Shown piece by piece: positions 1 to 9,269 of a stretch of DNA of 64,000 nt; position 1 is the stretch's first letter; the number at the start of each line of letters is the position of its first letter. Location of the stretch: assembly GCA_963711375.1 (NCBI GenBank), contig CAVQDV010000005.1, positions 124,001-188,000 of the forward strand, written 5' to 3'. Both the position numbers and the translations under genes were made by a program. Origin of the DNA: CAVQDV01 sp963711375 (lineage in GTDB: Bacteria; Pseudomonadota; Gammaproteobacteria; Coxiellales; Coxiellaceae). Under the pieces are notes generated by a model. That model worked only from the letters and a program-made list of their open reading frames with translations. It did not search any database and was not told the origin of the DNA.

Positions 1-40
1 TTTTGAATTTCAGGCTGCAATTTATTTCCCTTAATTATGT

Positions 41-56
41 CCCCCCCCCCCCCCCC
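41..56. repeat. poly-C tract (16 C)
   Basis: An uninterrupted run of 16 cytosines lies about 100 bases before the pdhA start codon, in a region otherwise rich in A and T. Runs of this length are prone to slipped-strand length change. The run lies upstream of the likely translation start, so a change in length would alter the 5' region, not the protein. No clear -35/-10 pair is visible around it. An assembly or sequencing length error is also possible. Confidence 0.9.
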
Positions 57-155
57 TCACTCGATCCCTTCTTAGCCATTCCATCTTACATCTTCTGGAG
101 AACCTTGTTAATATGGCGAAAGTCAAAGGGCCAGTGCCCAGAAAGGAAACCATGC

Positions 156-1235
156 ATGACCGAAAAAATGAAACTAAAATCGATCGCGCAGTTTGCGATT
201 CATTTTCTGCAATATTTGGATGCTAATCATCAGCCCACCCAAGCTTTCCCAGAATTCGCCACACCAGAAAGGCTCCTAAGTCTTTATCGGTCGATGGCTT
301 TAACACGTGCCCTGGATCATCGCGCCGTCAATTTACAGCGTGTCGGAAAAATGGGGACCTATCCTTCATCTCTCGGACAAGAAGCGGTCGGAGTGGGAGT
401 AGGCGATGCTATGCATAAAGACGATGTTTATTGCCCTTATTACCGTGACCAAGCCACTTTTTTAATGCGCGGTGTAAAACCCTCACAAATTCTGCTGTAT
501 TGGGGAGGTGACGAACGAGGCAGTATTTTTATAGAAAATAAAGAAGACCTCCCCACTTCAATTCCTATTGCAACACAATGTTTGCACGCCGCTGGTGTAG
601 CTTTTGCCTTGAAATATCGTAAACAAAAGCGGGCTGCTCTCACCATGTTAGGAGATGGCGGAACTTCCAGAGGCGATTTTTACGAGGCCATGAATTTAGC
701 AGGCGAATGGAATTTACCGCTTGTTTTTGTTGTCAATAATAATCAATGGGCCATTTCAGTTCCCCGCAGCAAACAAACCGCGGCTCAAACAATTGCACAA
801 AAAGCCATCGCTGCTGGATTTGATGGAATTCAAGTGGATGGAAATGATGTAATTGCCGTTAGGCACGCCGTTTCAGAAGCCCTTCAAAAAGCACGCGAAG
901 GCAGAGGACCTACATTAATCGAAGCCATCACCTATCGACTTTGTGATCACACAACGGCCGATGACATGACCCGTTATTCGAAAGAAGAAGATCGAAAAGA
1001 GGCTTGGCATTTTGAGCCTATCGCACGTCTCGGCTATTATTTGGAAGCGCAAAATTTGTGGTCAAAAGAAAAAGAAGCGCAATTACAACAGGAGCTTCGT
1101 CTAGAAATTGAAAAAGCCGTTGAGGAATATCTCAACGTTACCCCCCCAAAAGCTACTGATATCATCGATTATTTATATCAAGAAATTCCAGAGGCTCTTC
1201 TCGATCAGAAGGATGCGCTAGGAGAAAAAGCATGA
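156..1235 (+). CDS. pdhA: 2-oxo acid (pyruvate) dehydrogenase E1 component, alpha subunit
   Basis: E1 alpha subunit of a heterotetrameric thiamine-diphosphate-dependent 2-oxo acid dehydrogenase, which decarboxylates pyruvate (or a branched-chain/acetoin-type substrate) in the cytoplasm. The ThDP/Mg motif is visible around residues 166-195 as GDGGTSRGDF followed by NNNQWA. The phosphorylation-loop-like stretch YRLCDHTTADDMTRYS comes later. At 359 residues it has the usual length for this type. I chose the ATG at 156 because AAGGA lies 8 bases before it. A reading frame extends upstream through the poly-C run to a TTG, but that extension is low-complexity and unlike the family. The stop overlaps pdhB by four bases, so this is the first visible gene of the pdhABC operon. 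Pyruvate as substrate is inferred. Confidence 0.9.
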   Translation: MTEKMKLKSIAQFAIHFLQYLDANHQPTQAFPEFATPERLLSLYRSMALTRALDHRAVNLQRVGKMGTYPSSLGQEAVGVGVGDAMHKDDVYCPYYRDQATFLMRGVKPSQILLYWGGDERGSIFIENKEDLPTSIPIATQCLHAAGVAFALKYRKQKRAALTMLGDGGTSRGDFYEAMNLAGEWNLPLVFVVNNNQWAISVPRSKQTAAQTIAQKAIAAGFDGIQVDGNDVIAVRHAVSEALQKAREGRGPTLIEAITYRLCDHTTADDMTRYSKEEDRKEAWHFEPIARLGYYLEAQNLWSKEKEAQLQQELRLEIEKAVEEYLNVTPPKATDIIDYLYQEIPEALLDQKDALGEKA

Positions 1236-2209
1236 AAATTACCTTAGTAGAAGCCATAACCCAAGCGCTCTCTTATGAAATGGAACACGATCCAAACGTT
1301 GTTGTCTTTGGAGAAGACATCGCAGTCAATGGTGGCGTTTTTCGAGCCACCGTCGGTTTACTCGAGAAATTTGGGCCCGAACGAGTGCTCGACACACCGC
1401 TTGCAGAAGCCATGATTGCCGGCATGGCCATTGGAATGGCGACACAGGGATTAAAACCGGTAGCAGAATTTCAATTCATGGGATTTATTTATCCAGCGCT
1501 CGATCAAATAATTTGCCATGCCGCACGTCTGCGAAATCGCACACGTGGGCGCTTGAGCTGTCCAATTGTTTATCGCGCGCCTTTTGGTGGCGGAATTCAC
1601 GCACCAGAACATCATTCCGAAAGCACCGAAGCCTTATTTGCACACATTCCAGGATTGCGTGTTGTTATTCCTTCATCACCTGCACGTGCTTATGGTTTAT
1701 TATTAGCGGCTATTCGAAATCCAGATCCTGTAATTTTTCTCGAGCCAAAACGCATTTATCGTCTCATTAAGCAAGAAGTTCCTGACAATGGTGAAGCCCT
1801 GCCTTTGGATACTTGTTTTCTGTTACGCGAAGGTACGGATCTCACATTCATTACGTGGGGGGCAATGATTAAAGAAACTTTCGAAGCAGCCGAAATTTTA
1901 GCAAAAAAAAATATCTCTGCAGAAATCATCGATGTTGCCACTGTAAAACCTCTCGATATCGCCACCATTATTAATTCTGTCGAAAAAACTGGTCGTGTTG
2001 TTATTATTCATGAGGCGGCACGTCACTGCGGTGTTGGAGCTGAAATTGCCGCACAAATTAGCGAATATTGCTTAGATTCATTAATGGCTCCCATTCAAAG
2101 GGTAACCGGTTATGATGCCGTGATGCCCTATTTTAAAATGGAAAAAAATTATATCCCTAGCGCGAAACAAATTGTTGACGCGGCTACAACGGTATTGGAG
2201 TATGCATGA
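1232..2209 (+). CDS. pdhB: 2-oxo acid (pyruvate) dehydrogenase E1 component, beta subunit
   Basis: E1 beta subunit, partner of the upstream alpha subunit. It opens with the transketolase-type pyrimidine-binding domain, with family motifs such as VVFGEDIAVNGGVFRAT (about residues 23-40) and DTPLAEAMIAGMAIGMA. The C-terminal half is a transketolase-C domain, with GRVVIIHEAARHCGVGAEI. Its 325 residues match the usual length. The start ATG overlaps the pdhA stop (ATGA) and its own stop overlaps the pdhC start in the same way, so the three genes are very likely translationally coupled. This is the heterotetrameric E1 type, not the single-chain AceE type of enterobacteria. Confidence 0.92.
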   Translation: MKITLVEAITQALSYEMEHDPNVVVFGEDIAVNGGVFRATVGLLEKFGPERVLDTPLAEAMIAGMAIGMATQGLKPVAEFQFMGFIYPALDQIICHAARLRNRTRGRLSCPIVYRAPFGGGIHAPEHHSESTEALFAHIPGLRVVIPSSPARAYGLLLAAIRNPDPVIFLEPKRIYRLIKQEVPDNGEALPLDTCFLLREGTDLTFITWGAMIKETFEAAEILAKKNISAEIIDVATVKPLDIATIINSVEKTGRVVIIHEAARHCGVGAEIAAQISEYCLDSLMAPIQRVTGYDAVMPYFKMEKNYIPSAKQIVDAATTVLEYA

Positions 2210-3327
2210 AATTATTTAAATTACCCGATTTAGGCGAAGGTTTACCGGATGCGATTATTCGTGAATGGTATATTCAAGTGGGCGACGACATTAAACACGA
2301 TCAAGCAATGGTCGCCATGGAAACGGCAAAAGCTTTGGTGGATGTCCCTGCGCCTTTTGATGGAAAAGTTACGAAATTATTTGGCGACGTTGGCGACACT
2401 ATAGAAACCGGAAAACCATTAATTGGTTTTGAAGGCGAAGGTGAAGTTGAAATTACAAAAGATACTGGCACAGTGGTGGGCTCTATCGAAGAAGGTGGTG
2501 CTGATTTAGAAACAAAAACCACAAGCCTAGCTGACCACATAAGCGCCAACCGTTCGCTGAAAGTGACACCGGCCGTGCGCTTGCTCGCAAAAAGGCTTGG
2601 CGTTGATTTAAATAAAATATCCTTCACAGGGGAAAGAATTACTGCGGAAGACGTAGAAGGTGCTTCAAAAGGAGAAAAAGTGGCAGAAGGAGAAATCCTT
2701 TCCCAGGCGAGAAAAGCCATGGTGCAAAGCATGACCTTATCGCATGCACAAGTCGTTCCAGTTTCCATCGTTGATGATGCCGATTTATTTTTGTGGAATA
2801 AAGAACAAGATTTTACGATGCGTTTACTGCGCGCTATCGTTTGCGCGGTTAAAGAAATTCCACTATTAAATGCTTCTTTCGATGCAAAAAATTATTTCTA
2901 TACTCCTCACGACTATATTAATATTGGATTAGCCGTTGACACACCCCATGGTTTATTCGTCCCTGTTTTAAAAGACGTTGCCAATAAATCCGACGCTGAA
3001 TTACGAGAAAAAATAAATCAATTTAAAATAAATGCGAAGGAAAAAACATTTTCACGCGAAGATTTGCAGGGTGCAACCATTACTCTCTCAAACGTCGGCA
3101 CCATAGCCGGCCGTTATGCAACGCCGGCTATTATTCCACCGATGGTGGCCATTGTCGCTTTTGGGAAATTACGCGATGAAGTCGTTGCTTTCGAAGGAAA
3201 GCCCGCTATTCATCCGCGGCTACCCGTATCACTTACTCTTGACCATCGCTTAGCCACTGGTGGCGAAGGTGCAAGATTTTTGAAAGCTTTGATCGACAGC
3301 TTGAGCCTAAGTACAGTAGAAAGCTAA
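2206..3327 (+). CDS. pdhC: dihydrolipoamide acyltransferase (E2) of the 2-oxo acid dehydrogenase complex
   Basis: E2 core of the complex, which transfers the acyl group from lipoyl-lysine to CoA. It has one N-terminal lipoyl domain with the lipoylation lysine at residue 42 in AMETAKALVD. A peripheral-subunit-binding domain follows at about residues 118-150 (TPAVRLLAKRLGVDL). The C-terminal acyltransferase domain ends with the active-site block DHRLATGGEG around His347. In most E2 enzymes this block reads HRxxDG; here Thr351 stands where the Asp is usual. At 373 residues it is a compact, single-lipoyl E2. The E3 gene (lpd) is not in the window, so E3 must be encoded elsewhere. No convincing terminator follows. 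Confidence 0.9.
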   Translation: MKLFKLPDLGEGLPDAIIREWYIQVGDDIKHDQAMVAMETAKALVDVPAPFDGKVTKLFGDVGDTIETGKPLIGFEGEGEVEITKDTGTVVGSIEEGGADLETKTTSLADHISANRSLKVTPAVRLLAKRLGVDLNKISFTGERITAEDVEGASKGEKVAEGEILSQARKAMVQSMTLSHAQVVPVSIVDDADLFLWNKEQDFTMRLLRAIVCAVKEIPLLNASFDAKNYFYTPHDYINIGLAVDTPHGLFVPVLKDVANKSDAELREKINQFKINAKEKTFSREDLQGATITLSNVGTIAGRYATPAIIPPMVAIVAFGKLRDEVVAFEGKPAIHPRLPVSLTLDHRLATGGEGARFLKALIDSLSLSTVES

Positions 3328-3460
3328 TAATCAATCGACCTATTAAAAACATCGTTCAAAATAAGCTTCTCTTAAGGTTTCCAGTTTAATATTTCCTTAA
3401 TATAAACCTGTTATCATTTCAGACATAATTAAAACTATTTATGAAACTCAGGAGTGAATG

Positions 3461-6400
3461 ATGACTCGCCAGACGGTAGAAGAACACATTAGTGAAGATA
3501 TTTATGAAGCTTTTCTTCCTTTTCCTGATCTACAAACTCCAAAATTTAAAGAATTACTTCGGCTTTTATTGCAAGCGCATTTTGAGTTTGAGCTGGTATC
3601 CCTACTTTTTAAAGACGTAGAAACATTTACAGATGGATTTTTTTATCGTTGTCAAAAACAATTTACTCAGGCACGTAATAATATGGAAGTGTATTGTTCT
3701 GAAAAAGAAATGCTTGACTTATATGTCGAGTATTGCAGAGAGGGCCTAATCCCACTCAATCAAAAAAAACTCTTATTATTGGAGCAACGAAAAAATCTAG
3801 GGGCTTTTTACTCTATCTCAAACTTCTTTCATTATTTAAAAAATGTGGACTGGCCAAACCCCTCTATAACAACCATTATTAAACTGGGGTTCTTAGCGTT
3901 TTCAACTGTTGGATCACCTGTCGCAGACGCGAGGCCATTTTCTATTAATACAAAAGTAGATTCAAAGAATCAGGAAGTGGCGCGTGAATTTCTTCAAGAA
4001 GCACTAAGCCATGGGCAAAAAATGATTTATCGGGATTCGAAAATTATAGTCGAAATCACTCCGGCGAGAAATACTGAAAAAAACTCGAAGAATTCGAAAT
4101 CTCCTTCAGTAGAAATTTTCCACAAAAAATTAACTGAATTAAGAAAAAAGCTTTTGCTTTCTTACCAAGGATCAACTGCAGGATTTGCAGATTCGATTGC
4201 AGTATTAAATAAAACTTTAGCAAGCCCAACAGCAATAAAAGCTAGGGAGTTTCTTGCAGAAGCGAATATCCTTCAGGTAAAGGAGCTTTTTAAAAAAAAA
4301 TCAGATCTTCTTAAAAACCTTGAAAAAGAAGCCCCAAACAGTTATATCGCTTCTGATCTTTTAGCTTTCCTACACATGCTTAATGGAGAGCATACCGATC
4401 GTGCTGTGATATTATATACGCAAGCTTTTCTGCAATCCGACGAAATGTTTAACAATACAGTATGGAAACCTGCCCAAATCGCATTTTTGAAAGCGCTGCT
4501 CATGCGAATTAGTCAAATCTCTACTCCGCTGGCCAATACCAAAAGTTATCATGAGTTTCTTCAGCATACAAAAGCCATTGAAGAAATGCTTTTGCTGAAC
4601 GATTTTACCCAAGGCCTATACGACTTTCTCAAAATGGATTCCGATAACTCACCCGATTTTCAATCTACTTTGAGATCCGCTGAGGAAAATTTTAAAATTA
4701 TGAAACTGTGGTCTGATAGAATGGCAGAGCTGCCAGAAATTGAAGAGTCTTTACGTAACAATAATCTAGAAAAAAAAATAAGTCCATCTATACTAACCTC
4801 ATCGAAGACTACACTACACTATATATCCACTCGAATAGCTCAACAAGAATTGCATGCCAATATTAAAGCCTTGCCTGATGCCATGAAAAACCAGTCTGAA
4901 AAATGGCTTGCGCTTATACAGTCGAAACCTAGAAACCCACAAGGATTATTTTCACTTTTTAAATTCGCTAGAGATCAATTGCTCGAAATTACGGGTCCGT
5001 TTGAAGTATTACTCAGCTCTCAAGAAACCGAGTTCTTAAATAAGGACTATATTGAAAAAAAACCTACTATTGATGCCCTAATGTCCCTCTTAAAAATAGT
5101 GGGAAAATATCTCGAAGAAATGGAAATAGACATCCCCGACATTACCTATATCCTTAATGAATTTGGTCCTAGATACATGGAATTAAAAAATTTACCTGAT
5201 ATTATTTCTTCTGAAATGACTTCCAATTTAAACAAGAAATTTTATATAACAGAAAAATTCATGCCGGATTTGATAGAGAAAGGTATCGGTGAAGCACTGA
5301 AATGGGGTATCCAACTCAGGAGGGTTAGCACCCACACACTCTTGGATTTAATGAGAGAAGTGCCAGCGGATGTCATAGAGGCGATTGAAAAAAAAGACCC
5401 AAATTTGGCAGATATTCAAGACACTGGAAGCTTTGCCTATGCGGTGGCCGAGGTGTATAAGAAGGGATTGTATGGAATTCCAAGGCATGAAGAAGATGCA
5501 GCAAAATATTATCGCATCGGCGCAGCAAATGGTTCTTTTCGAGCTTCAATGGCCTATAGCAAAGCCCTCCCACGGCATGAAGCTATAACTACAGAGGAAA
5601 GAGAGCAATTTGTAAAACGTGCCATGCTAATAGCAGAACAGGCCTGCCAACAATCACCACAACTTGGGCAATGCTCCTTAGCCGCATTTTTTGGATATCA
5701 CGATAATATTAACTACTTAAAGACCCTAGGACCTGAATATGGCCGACATTATCTGAGATATGCGTATCAGGCAAAAATAGGGCTGTCAGAGCAAGAGTTA
5801 AAGACTCAACTACAAAGCTGGAAACCATCTGAAATCGAGGCTTTTCATAAAATATTTGACCCATTCGATCCTATTGCCATGCTGAAATTATCGGACGCTT
5901 GTATATTTCCCTCTGAAGCAAGAGAACCCCAGGAACTCCAGAGTGAATTTCTTTCCAGATTTTTTTCCAGGGAGCGCCAGAGCTTAGAGCTGACCCAACT
6001 TATTCAGAAAATGCCAACAGAACTGGGTTCAAATGAAATTGATATAAACAAAATCGTAGAGGGATTTCTGAATGGAAAACCCCCATTTCCAAAAAATGTT
6101 GGTTTGGCCTTACGTTGGGCTCGATTTGTTCTTCAAAATGGAAATTTGCTCGGGGTTGAAGCCTTTGGATATTTTTTACTAGCCGATAAATCCTTTACGG
6201 TTTCTCCTAAAGATCCAGACATGCTTGCGGCATTGGCTTTTCCTTTTCCAGGAAATACGCCTAATAATTATGAAGAAATGTCTTCAGAAGAATTTACGCA
6301 GCTTGGTAAGGAAACCGCGAAAGCCTTTTTAGGCTTAGCTGCAAGAGAGTCGCCGCAAGCCGCCTTACTATTGGCAGAGTATGAACGAGAAGAGCATCAT

Positions 6401-9223
6401 TTTGATCGATCCCTTGAATACATTATGCAAGCAGCAAAATTCCGTCTTGACGATAAGGTTTATTTTCACCTAGTAAAAACCTATGTAGCTCAATTACGTG
6501 AACTTTTAAAACCCTATCGAAAAAACTTGCCAGATTTTGAATTTAATGTCGATGAATTATTCCTACGTCATGAACAAATATCAGAGCTTAAAACAAGAGT
6601 GGTATTTTTCAACGAACAATTACAAAAACGAATACCGACTATTAACGCTCCCAATGCAATAGAGGACTTGGCTTTATTGCAAAATGAAGTGAAGGATGTT
6701 TTAAGCGTAAAAGTGCCAACTCCAGCGCAAATGCGCCGAGCTGGATTTAAAATTCCCCGCACACATTACTCAAGCATTGTTCGGCGCCCTAAAAAATCTT
6801 ATGCAAAAGTAGGTGACGAAGGGCTTAAAAAATTAGCTGCACTGGGTGATTCTTTTGCATCCATGGAATTGGCACAACGCTATTACAAAGAAGACTCCCG
6901 TTCATTTAAATACAAAGCCTATGCCTTACAAGCTAAATTTTATGCGAAAACTCCAGAGGAAAAGCAGGAAGCAGATGAAATTTTAAAAGATCCCATCAGG
7001 TGGTTTGAGTGGTTGATTTTGGGAATTTTTATAGGAACCGCTTATTATACAGCCAAAATCATTAGTCGGGTACTTAGACAAAGCCCCAAAATAGAAGAAA
7101 AACCAAAATTGAAAGATACACTGGAAAAGAAGTTAAAATCTGGAAAAAAACGAAATAGTAAGACCATAAAATCTAAAGAGGAAACAGAAAAAGAAGGTAA
7201 GAATGAAAATCTCGATGATTTAAAGGCGAATACGGAATTAGCAAACAAGCAAATGCGGGAAAAAAAATTCCATGAGAACAATATTGCTAAACTAATGAAA
7301 TTGAAAACTGGCGTTAATTCGTTTGACGTGATTTCTATTATCATGAAAAACGAAAAAAAGAGTCTGAATGAAAAATTAATAAGCTCTAAAAAAGAGAAAC
7401 TTGAATTTGAAGAAAAATCTACGGTAAAAGATAAAGCGGACAAACAATGGCGTGAAAAAAAGAAAGTTTATGATAAAGGAATTGTTGACTTCGAAAATAA
7501 AGTCAAAAAATGCGATTCAATAATGTCGATTCACAGTCAATTTACCAAAAAATGTAATGAAACCTTGCTGACTGATTATCCATTTGAGAAAGCCCTTGAA
7601 CTCCATGATATCCTCGAAGCCCTAGAAAAGTGGAACTCTACTCTGGAGGCCGAACTTAAAATAAACTCAGATGCCATTAAAAAAGAAGAGGTAAAAAGGG
7701 TTTCTGAAGAAAATAAAAAATATGAAAAAGCTGTCTCTATATTGAAAGAAGCTAAAGAAAAATCATTAAAGGAATTTCCTGCATTAATAAATGAAATCAA
7801 TGAAAAATGTGGCGACATCAACCAACGGCTTAGTGCCTCAAATAATCATAAACAGGCTCTCGCCGAATTTCAGGAGCATTGCAATCAATTTGTTCAGGCC
7901 TGTTATGATTTCACAGGGCTTGCGGGTAAAAATTATGAGAATATCCTATCAGACCAACTTGACCCTCTTGTTGAAAAGCTTGTAGGTGCTGAGAAAATTC
8001 TGGGTGACTATCATCCCCTTCGAGTTGAATTTAATAAAAAATATGAAGACATAAAAAAAACCATTGAAGATGACCTTGTAAAAATTGAAAATAAATCGAA
8101 TTCTAAAAATTTATCCCCTGAAAAAAGATCAAACAACAACGATAATCATGTCAAAGTTGTTACCGATAAACTGGGAGAAAATCCACATACCGTTTACAAC
8201 GAATATAGGAAAGGTGATTTTGAAGTTGAAAGACAGTTTCAGCGCGAGCTTACCGAAAAAGAAATAAAATCTAAAGAGCAAGAAAAAAAATTGTGCTTAT
8301 TTAAAGAACGCATGGGTTGGATGGATAATCTTGTAAAGGAATACCATTTGGGTTTTGAAGATTATTTAAAAGACCCCAAAAAAGATTATGAAAAGCACCC
8401 CTTAGTAAGAAAATATGGTTTACTCTATCGCCTGCATGAGTTCCAATTATTGCAATTGGCCGCCTATCATCGACGAGATCAACTCGATACACCGGCCTTT
8501 TTTTGCAAGCCATTAATTGGTGATTTTGCTAATGGTTTTTGGAATTTGTTAATGCATCAATTTTATGCCGTAAAAGAAGATCAATTAGTAGCTTGTGTAA
8601 TGAAAAACTATCATCCCGACAATTATATGGATTTCTCTGAAAATACCGTACTGGATGTAAGTCGATCTTCTTTATATGAATCCTTAAAATTATCAGAAAA
8701 AAATAAGCTGAAACGTAGTGTTTTAGATTTAATTAATAATCTTGAGGCCCTATTCGAAGACTTCATGACATTGAAAGCGTTTTTAAAAACTAAGCAGTAT
8801 AGTGAAATTCCCGAATATCTCGATGCTTGTAAAATGGCGATAATGGCAATGGGAGACATTTATTCTGACCTGGAGGAAATTACAGGGGCAAAGGATTTGC
8901 TTTTGAGTAGCTCATTCAAGTTCCTATTGAACCTTTTAGAAAGTTGCAAAGAAATTCGCAATAAAGAACGCCATGAGGCAAAGCTAGGTGATCTTAAAAT
9001 TTATGCGCTATCCGAACAGACTGTCCGTGTGGATAAAGCTGATCCTGTGGAGATTAAGCCCCTATCTAGCGCTTTAATAGCATGGTATGAAAAAGACAAA
9101 GCCGGATACGATATCGTTCTGGGCAGATATGTCATCAATAAAGTCAAAACATTTGATCAACTTCGAAGCCTTGCTAAAGAAATATTAATACCAACAGACG
9201 CCCCTGGATTTGGTTTTAAGTAG
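3461..9223 (+). CDS. very large protein of unknown function (Sel1-like repeats, membrane segment, coiled coils, HEPN-like motif)
   Basis: I do not recognise this 1920-residue protein as a whole. The start is the ATG at 3461, six bases after AGGAG; an ATG three bases earlier is too close to it. Near residues 141-165 there is a hydrophobic stretch ending in VADARPF that resembles a membrane anchor or late signal. Sel1/TPR-like helical repeats appear at about 650-705 and 1118-1178. A clear transmembrane helix lies near 1181-1205, followed by a highly charged Lys/Glu-rich coiled-coil region to about 1610. The last 300 residues are predicted helical and contain RNKERH (R1834, N1835, H1839), which fits the RNxxxH motif of HEPN domains. 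It stands alone between the pdh operon and the convergent cyclase cluster. A host-interaction role is possible but not shown. Confidence 0.75.
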   Translation: MTRQTVEEHISEDIYEAFLPFPDLQTPKFKELLRLLLQAHFEFELVSLLFKDVETFTDGFFYRCQKQFTQARNNMEVYCSEKEMLDLYVEYCREGLIPLNQKKLLLLEQRKNLGAFYSISNFFHYLKNVDWPNPSITTIIKLGFLAFSTVGSPVADARPFSINTKVDSKNQEVAREFLQEALSHGQKMIYRDSKIIVEITPARNTEKNSKNSKSPSVEIFHKKLTELRKKLLLSYQGSTAGFADSIAVLNKTLASPTAIKAREFLAEANILQVKELFKKKSDLLKNLEKEAPNSYIASDLLAFLHMLNGEHTDRAVILYTQAFLQSDEMFNNTVWKPAQIAFLKALLMRISQISTPLANTKSYHEFLQHTKAIEEMLLLNDFTQGLYDFLKMDSDNSPDFQSTLRSAEENFKIMKLWSDRMAELPEIEESLRNNNLEKKISPSILTSSKTTLHYISTRIAQQELHANIKALPDAMKNQSEKWLALIQSKPRNPQGLFSLFKFARDQLLEITGPFEVLLSSQETEFLNKDYIEKKPTIDALMSLLKIVGKYLEEMEIDIPDITYILNEFGPRYMELKNLPDIISSEMTSNLNKKFYITEKFMPDLIEKGIGEALKWGIQLRRVSTHTLLDLMREVPADVIEAIEKKDPNLADIQDTGSFAYAVAEVYKKGLYGIPRHEEDAAKYYRIGAANGSFRASMAYSKALPRHEAITTEEREQFVKRAMLIAEQACQQSPQLGQCSLAAFFGYHDNINYLKTLGPEYGRHYLRYAYQAKIGLSEQELKTQLQSWKPSEIEAFHKIFDPFDPIAMLKLSDACIFPSEAREPQELQSEFLSRFFSRERQSLELTQLIQKMPTELGSNEIDINKIVEGFLNGKPPFPKNVGLALRWARFVLQNGNLLGVEAFGYFLLADKSFTVSPKDPDMLAALAFPFPGNTPNNYEEMSSEEFTQLGKETAKAFLGLAARESPQAALLLAEYEREEHHFDRSLEYIMQAAKFRLDDKVYFHLVKTYVAQLRELLKPYRKNLPDFEFNVDELFLRHEQISELKTRVVFFNEQLQKRIPTINAPNAIEDLALLQNEVKDVLSVKVPTPAQMRRAGFKIPRTHYSSIVRRPKKSYAKVGDEGLKKLAALGDSFASMELAQRYYKEDSRSFKYKAYALQAKFYAKTPEEKQEADEILKDPIRWFEWLILGIFIGTAYYTAKIISRVLRQSPKIEEKPKLKDTLEKKLKSGKKRNSKTIKSKEETEKEGKNENLDDLKANTELANKQMREKKFHENNIAKLMKLKTGVNSFDVISIIMKNEKKSLNEKLISSKKEKLEFEEKSTVKDKADKQWREKKKVYDKGIVDFENKVKKCDSIMSIHSQFTKKCNETLLTDYPFEKALELHDILEALEKWNSTLEAELKINSDAIKKEEVKRVSEENKKYEKAVSILKEAKEKSLKEFPALINEINEKCGDINQRLSASNNHKQALAEFQEHCNQFVQACYDFTGLAGKNYENILSDQLDPLVEKLVGAEKILGDYHPLRVEFNKKYEDIKKTIEDDLVKIENKSNSKNLSPEKRSNNNDNHVKVVTDKLGENPHTVYNEYRKGDFEVERQFQRELTEKEIKSKEQEKKLCLFKERMGWMDNLVKEYHLGFEDYLKDPKKDYEKHPLVRKYGLLYRLHEFQLLQLAAYHRRDQLDTPAFFCKPLIGDFANGFWNLLMHQFYAVKEDQLVACVMKNYHPDNYMDFSENTVLDVSRSSLYESLKLSEKNKLKRSVLDLINNLEALFEDFMTLKAFLKTKQYSEIPEYLDACKMAIMAMGDIYSDLEEITGAKDLLLSSSFKFLLNLLESCKEIRNKERHEAKLGDLKIYALSEQTVRVDKADPVEIKPLSSALIAWYEKDKAGYDIVLGRYVINKVKTFDQLRSLAKEILIPTDAPGFGFK

Positions 9224-9233
9224 GAATCTCTTC

Positions 9234-9269
9234 AGGAGTTCCCGCTAAAGCGGCAGCTCTTAGGCTATT
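9234..9269. repeat. dispersed hairpin repeat, copy 1
   Basis: Eleven bases after the stop of the large protein there is an 18-base block, AGGAGTTCCCGCTAAAGC, followed shortly by TTAGGCTATT. Both blocks recur at 50168-50236. Here the block folds as CCGC-TAAA-GCGG with outer GAG/CTC arms. A short T-rich stretch (ATTTTTCTT) follows on the plus strand, so it may also act as a terminator between the two convergent genes. Confidence 0.6.

Noticed and set aside
2301..2768. A 155-codon open frame antisense to pdhC
   Set aside because: It overlaps a fully supported gene and has no recognisable domain or Shine-Dalgarno.
7045..7443. A 132-codon open frame on the minus strand inside the large protein gene
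   Set aside because: It is the complement of the Lys/Glu-rich coiled-coil region, rich in Phe and Ser as expected for a mirror frame, and has no start signal.
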